Below, piece by piece: positions 41,177 through 41,925 of a stretch of DNA of 41,925 nt. Each line of letters begins with the position of its first letter. Position 1 is the first letter of the stretch. Both the position numbers and the translations under genes were made by a program. The DNA lies in the NCBI GenBank assembly GCA_016720685.1, contig JADKKC010000041.1, positions 1 through 41,925 of the forward strand, written 5' to 3'. A model generated the notes under the pieces. That model saw nothing but the letters and a program-made list of their open reading frames with translations. It was not told where the DNA came from and did no database searches. This stretch comes from Zoogloea sp. Its GTDB lineage: Bacteria > Pseudomonadota > Gammaproteobacteria > Burkholderiales > Rhodocyclaceae.

Positions 41177-41797
41177 ATGACGACAACACTGCGCGTGTAT
41201 GCCATCGACGGCATCGTTCCGGTGGTGGATCCGAGCGCCTATGTGCACCCGTCCGCCGTGCTGATCGGTGACGTGATCGTCGGCCCCGAGTGCTACGTGG
41301 GGCCGTGTGCCAGCCTGCGCGGGGATTTCGGGCGGCTCATCCTCGAGCGCGGGGCCAACCTGCAGGACACCTGCGTGATGCACGGGTTTCCGGGCACCGA
41401 CACGGTGGTCGAGGAGAACGGCCACATCGGCCACGGAGCGGTGCTGCACGGCTGCCGCATCCGCCGGAATGCGCTGGTGGGGATGAACGCGGTGATCATG
41501 GACAACGCCATCATCGGCGAATCGTCCATCGTGGCGGCCAGCGCCTTTGTGAAGGCCGGCGCCGAGATTCCGCCGCGGGTGCTGGTGGCCGGCATGCCGG
41601 CCAAGGTGATCCGCGAACTGAGCGACGAGGAGATCCGCTGGAAAGGGGAGGGCACGGCGACTTACCAGGATCTGACCCGGCGCAGCCTGGCGACGATGGT
41701 GGAAACCGCGCCGCTGAGCGCCGTCGAAGCCGATCGCAAGCGCATCCACATGCCGGACGTGGTGCCGCTGGTGGCCTTGCGCAAGAAGGAAGACTAA
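41177..41797 (+). CDS. paaY: PaaY-like gamma-carbonic-anhydrase-fold protein
   Basis: This is a 206 aa left-handed beta-helix hexapeptide protein. It aligns well by eye with E. coli PaaY: VHPSAVLIGDVIVGPECYVGP, ASLRGDFGRLILERGANLQD, TCVMHGFPGTDTVVEENGHIGH, LHGCRIRRNALVGMNAV. The metal-binding His residues (VMHGFP, GHIGHG) are kept. PaaY is a thioesterase of phenylacetate catabolism that removes inhibitory CoA adducts. A GAGGAGA ribosome site precedes ATG 41177. It is divergent from iclR with 82 bases between. It may belong to a phenylacetate or other aromatic-acid cluster continuing beyond the right edge. Confidence 0.88.
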   Translation: MTTTLRVYAIDGIVPVVDPSAYVHPSAVLIGDVIVGPECYVGPCASLRGDFGRLILERGANLQDTCVMHGFPGTDTVVEENGHIGHGAVLHGCRIRRNALVGMNAVIMDNAIIGESSIVAASAFVKAGAEIPPRVLVAGMPAKVIRELSDEEIRWKGEGTATYQDLTRRSLATMVETAPLSAVEADRKRIHMPDVVPLVALRKKED

Positions 41798-41804
41798 GGG
41801 GAGT

Positions 41805-41828
41805 GGGGGCGACTTCAGTCGCCCCGTT
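41805..41828. terminator. Terminator hairpin between paaY and the convergent gene
   Basis: GGGGCGAC-TTCA-GTCGCCCC is an 8-bp perfect stem with a 4-base loop, followed by GTTTG on the plus strand. It lies midway between two convergent stops. Confidence 0.7.
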
Positions 41829-41838
41829 TGCCGCTGAA

Positions 41839-41925
41839 TCACGCCGGCATGCCCAGCGGGTCGTCTTCCCGGAAGCGCTTGTGAAGTGCGGGTGTGGCTT
41901 CTGGGGTTTGCCCGTCGGCAAGCTG
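41839..41925 (-). CDS. C-terminal end of an unidentified protein (partial)
   Basis: From the right edge a minus-strand frame reads LADGQTPEATPALHKRFRED then DPLGMPA before TGA at 41841-41839. It is convergent with paaY and ends at a shared hairpin, so a genuine gene end is likely. The 28 residues are too few to name the family. Confidence 0.5.
   Translation of the reverse strand, partial: QLADGQTPEATPALHKRFREDDPLGMPA

Overview
The window is about 42 kb of GC-rich bacterial chromosome. It is most likely from a betaproteobacterium of the Rhodocyclales group (Thauera/Azoarcus/Aromatoleum-like). This rests on the gene order pilU-pilT / yggS-proC-yggT-yggU, an A-type malate synthase, a betaproteobacterial minor-pilin operon and a liv-type transporter beside an IclR regulator and paaY. 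The assignment is inferred from gene content and codon use; no search was run.

Layout. (1) 1-4171: the type IV pilus retraction ATPases PilU (cut by the left edge) and PilT on the minus strand, divergent from yggS-proC-yggT-yggU. (2) 4201-8391: malate synthase aceB, a TauE/SafE-like permease broken by a frameshift, an L-2-haloacid dehalogenase, and a divergent LysR regulator. (3) 8373-16519: a TonB-like gene with a frameshift in a G run, then the minor-pilin/adhesin operon pilE-like, fimT, pilV, pilW, pilX, pilY1. (4) 16629-21340: tRNA-Thr(CGT) followed by an accessory island of debris. It holds an excisionase-like HTH gene, an IS1380-type transposase, a Tse2/Tsi2-like toxin-immunity pair with a 5'-truncated toxin, a complete higBA module, an orphan XRE antitoxin with only the tail of its toxin, and a frameshifted tyrosine-integrase remnant. 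(5) 21358-30231: Lon-like protease, RhlE helicase, RlmM, then an HD-GYP protein translationally coupled to a GGDEF-EAL protein. (6) 30285-34364: a lipoprotein, ugpB-ugpQ, ispB, and two identical tRNA-Pro(CGG) genes. (7) 34618-35774: an IS630-family element with clean ends. (8) 36043-41925: a branched-chain-amino-acid-type ABC transporter operon (livH-livM-livG-livF) under an IclR regulator, then paaY and the end of one more gene.

The most unusual items are these. The LivF ATPase carries an N-terminal hemerythrin (HHE) di-iron domain in one uninterrupted reading frame. This suggests that oxygen, NO or redox state could act directly on a solute importer, in a neighbourhood (IclR, PaaY) typical of aromatic-acid metabolism. 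A Tse2/Tsi2-like pair sits in the mobile island with no type VI secretion genes in view. The paired c-di-GMP proteins are both altered: the HD motif reads QD, and the GGDEF motif reads GDDEW while its I-site is kept.

How the genes work together. PilT/PilU power pilus retraction, and the minor pilins with PilY1 prime assembly and adhesion. The c-di-GMP pair may tune motility or adhesion. UgpB/UgpQ point to glycerophosphodiester use, although no membrane or ATPase subunits are present. All family assignments come from motif recognition by eye.
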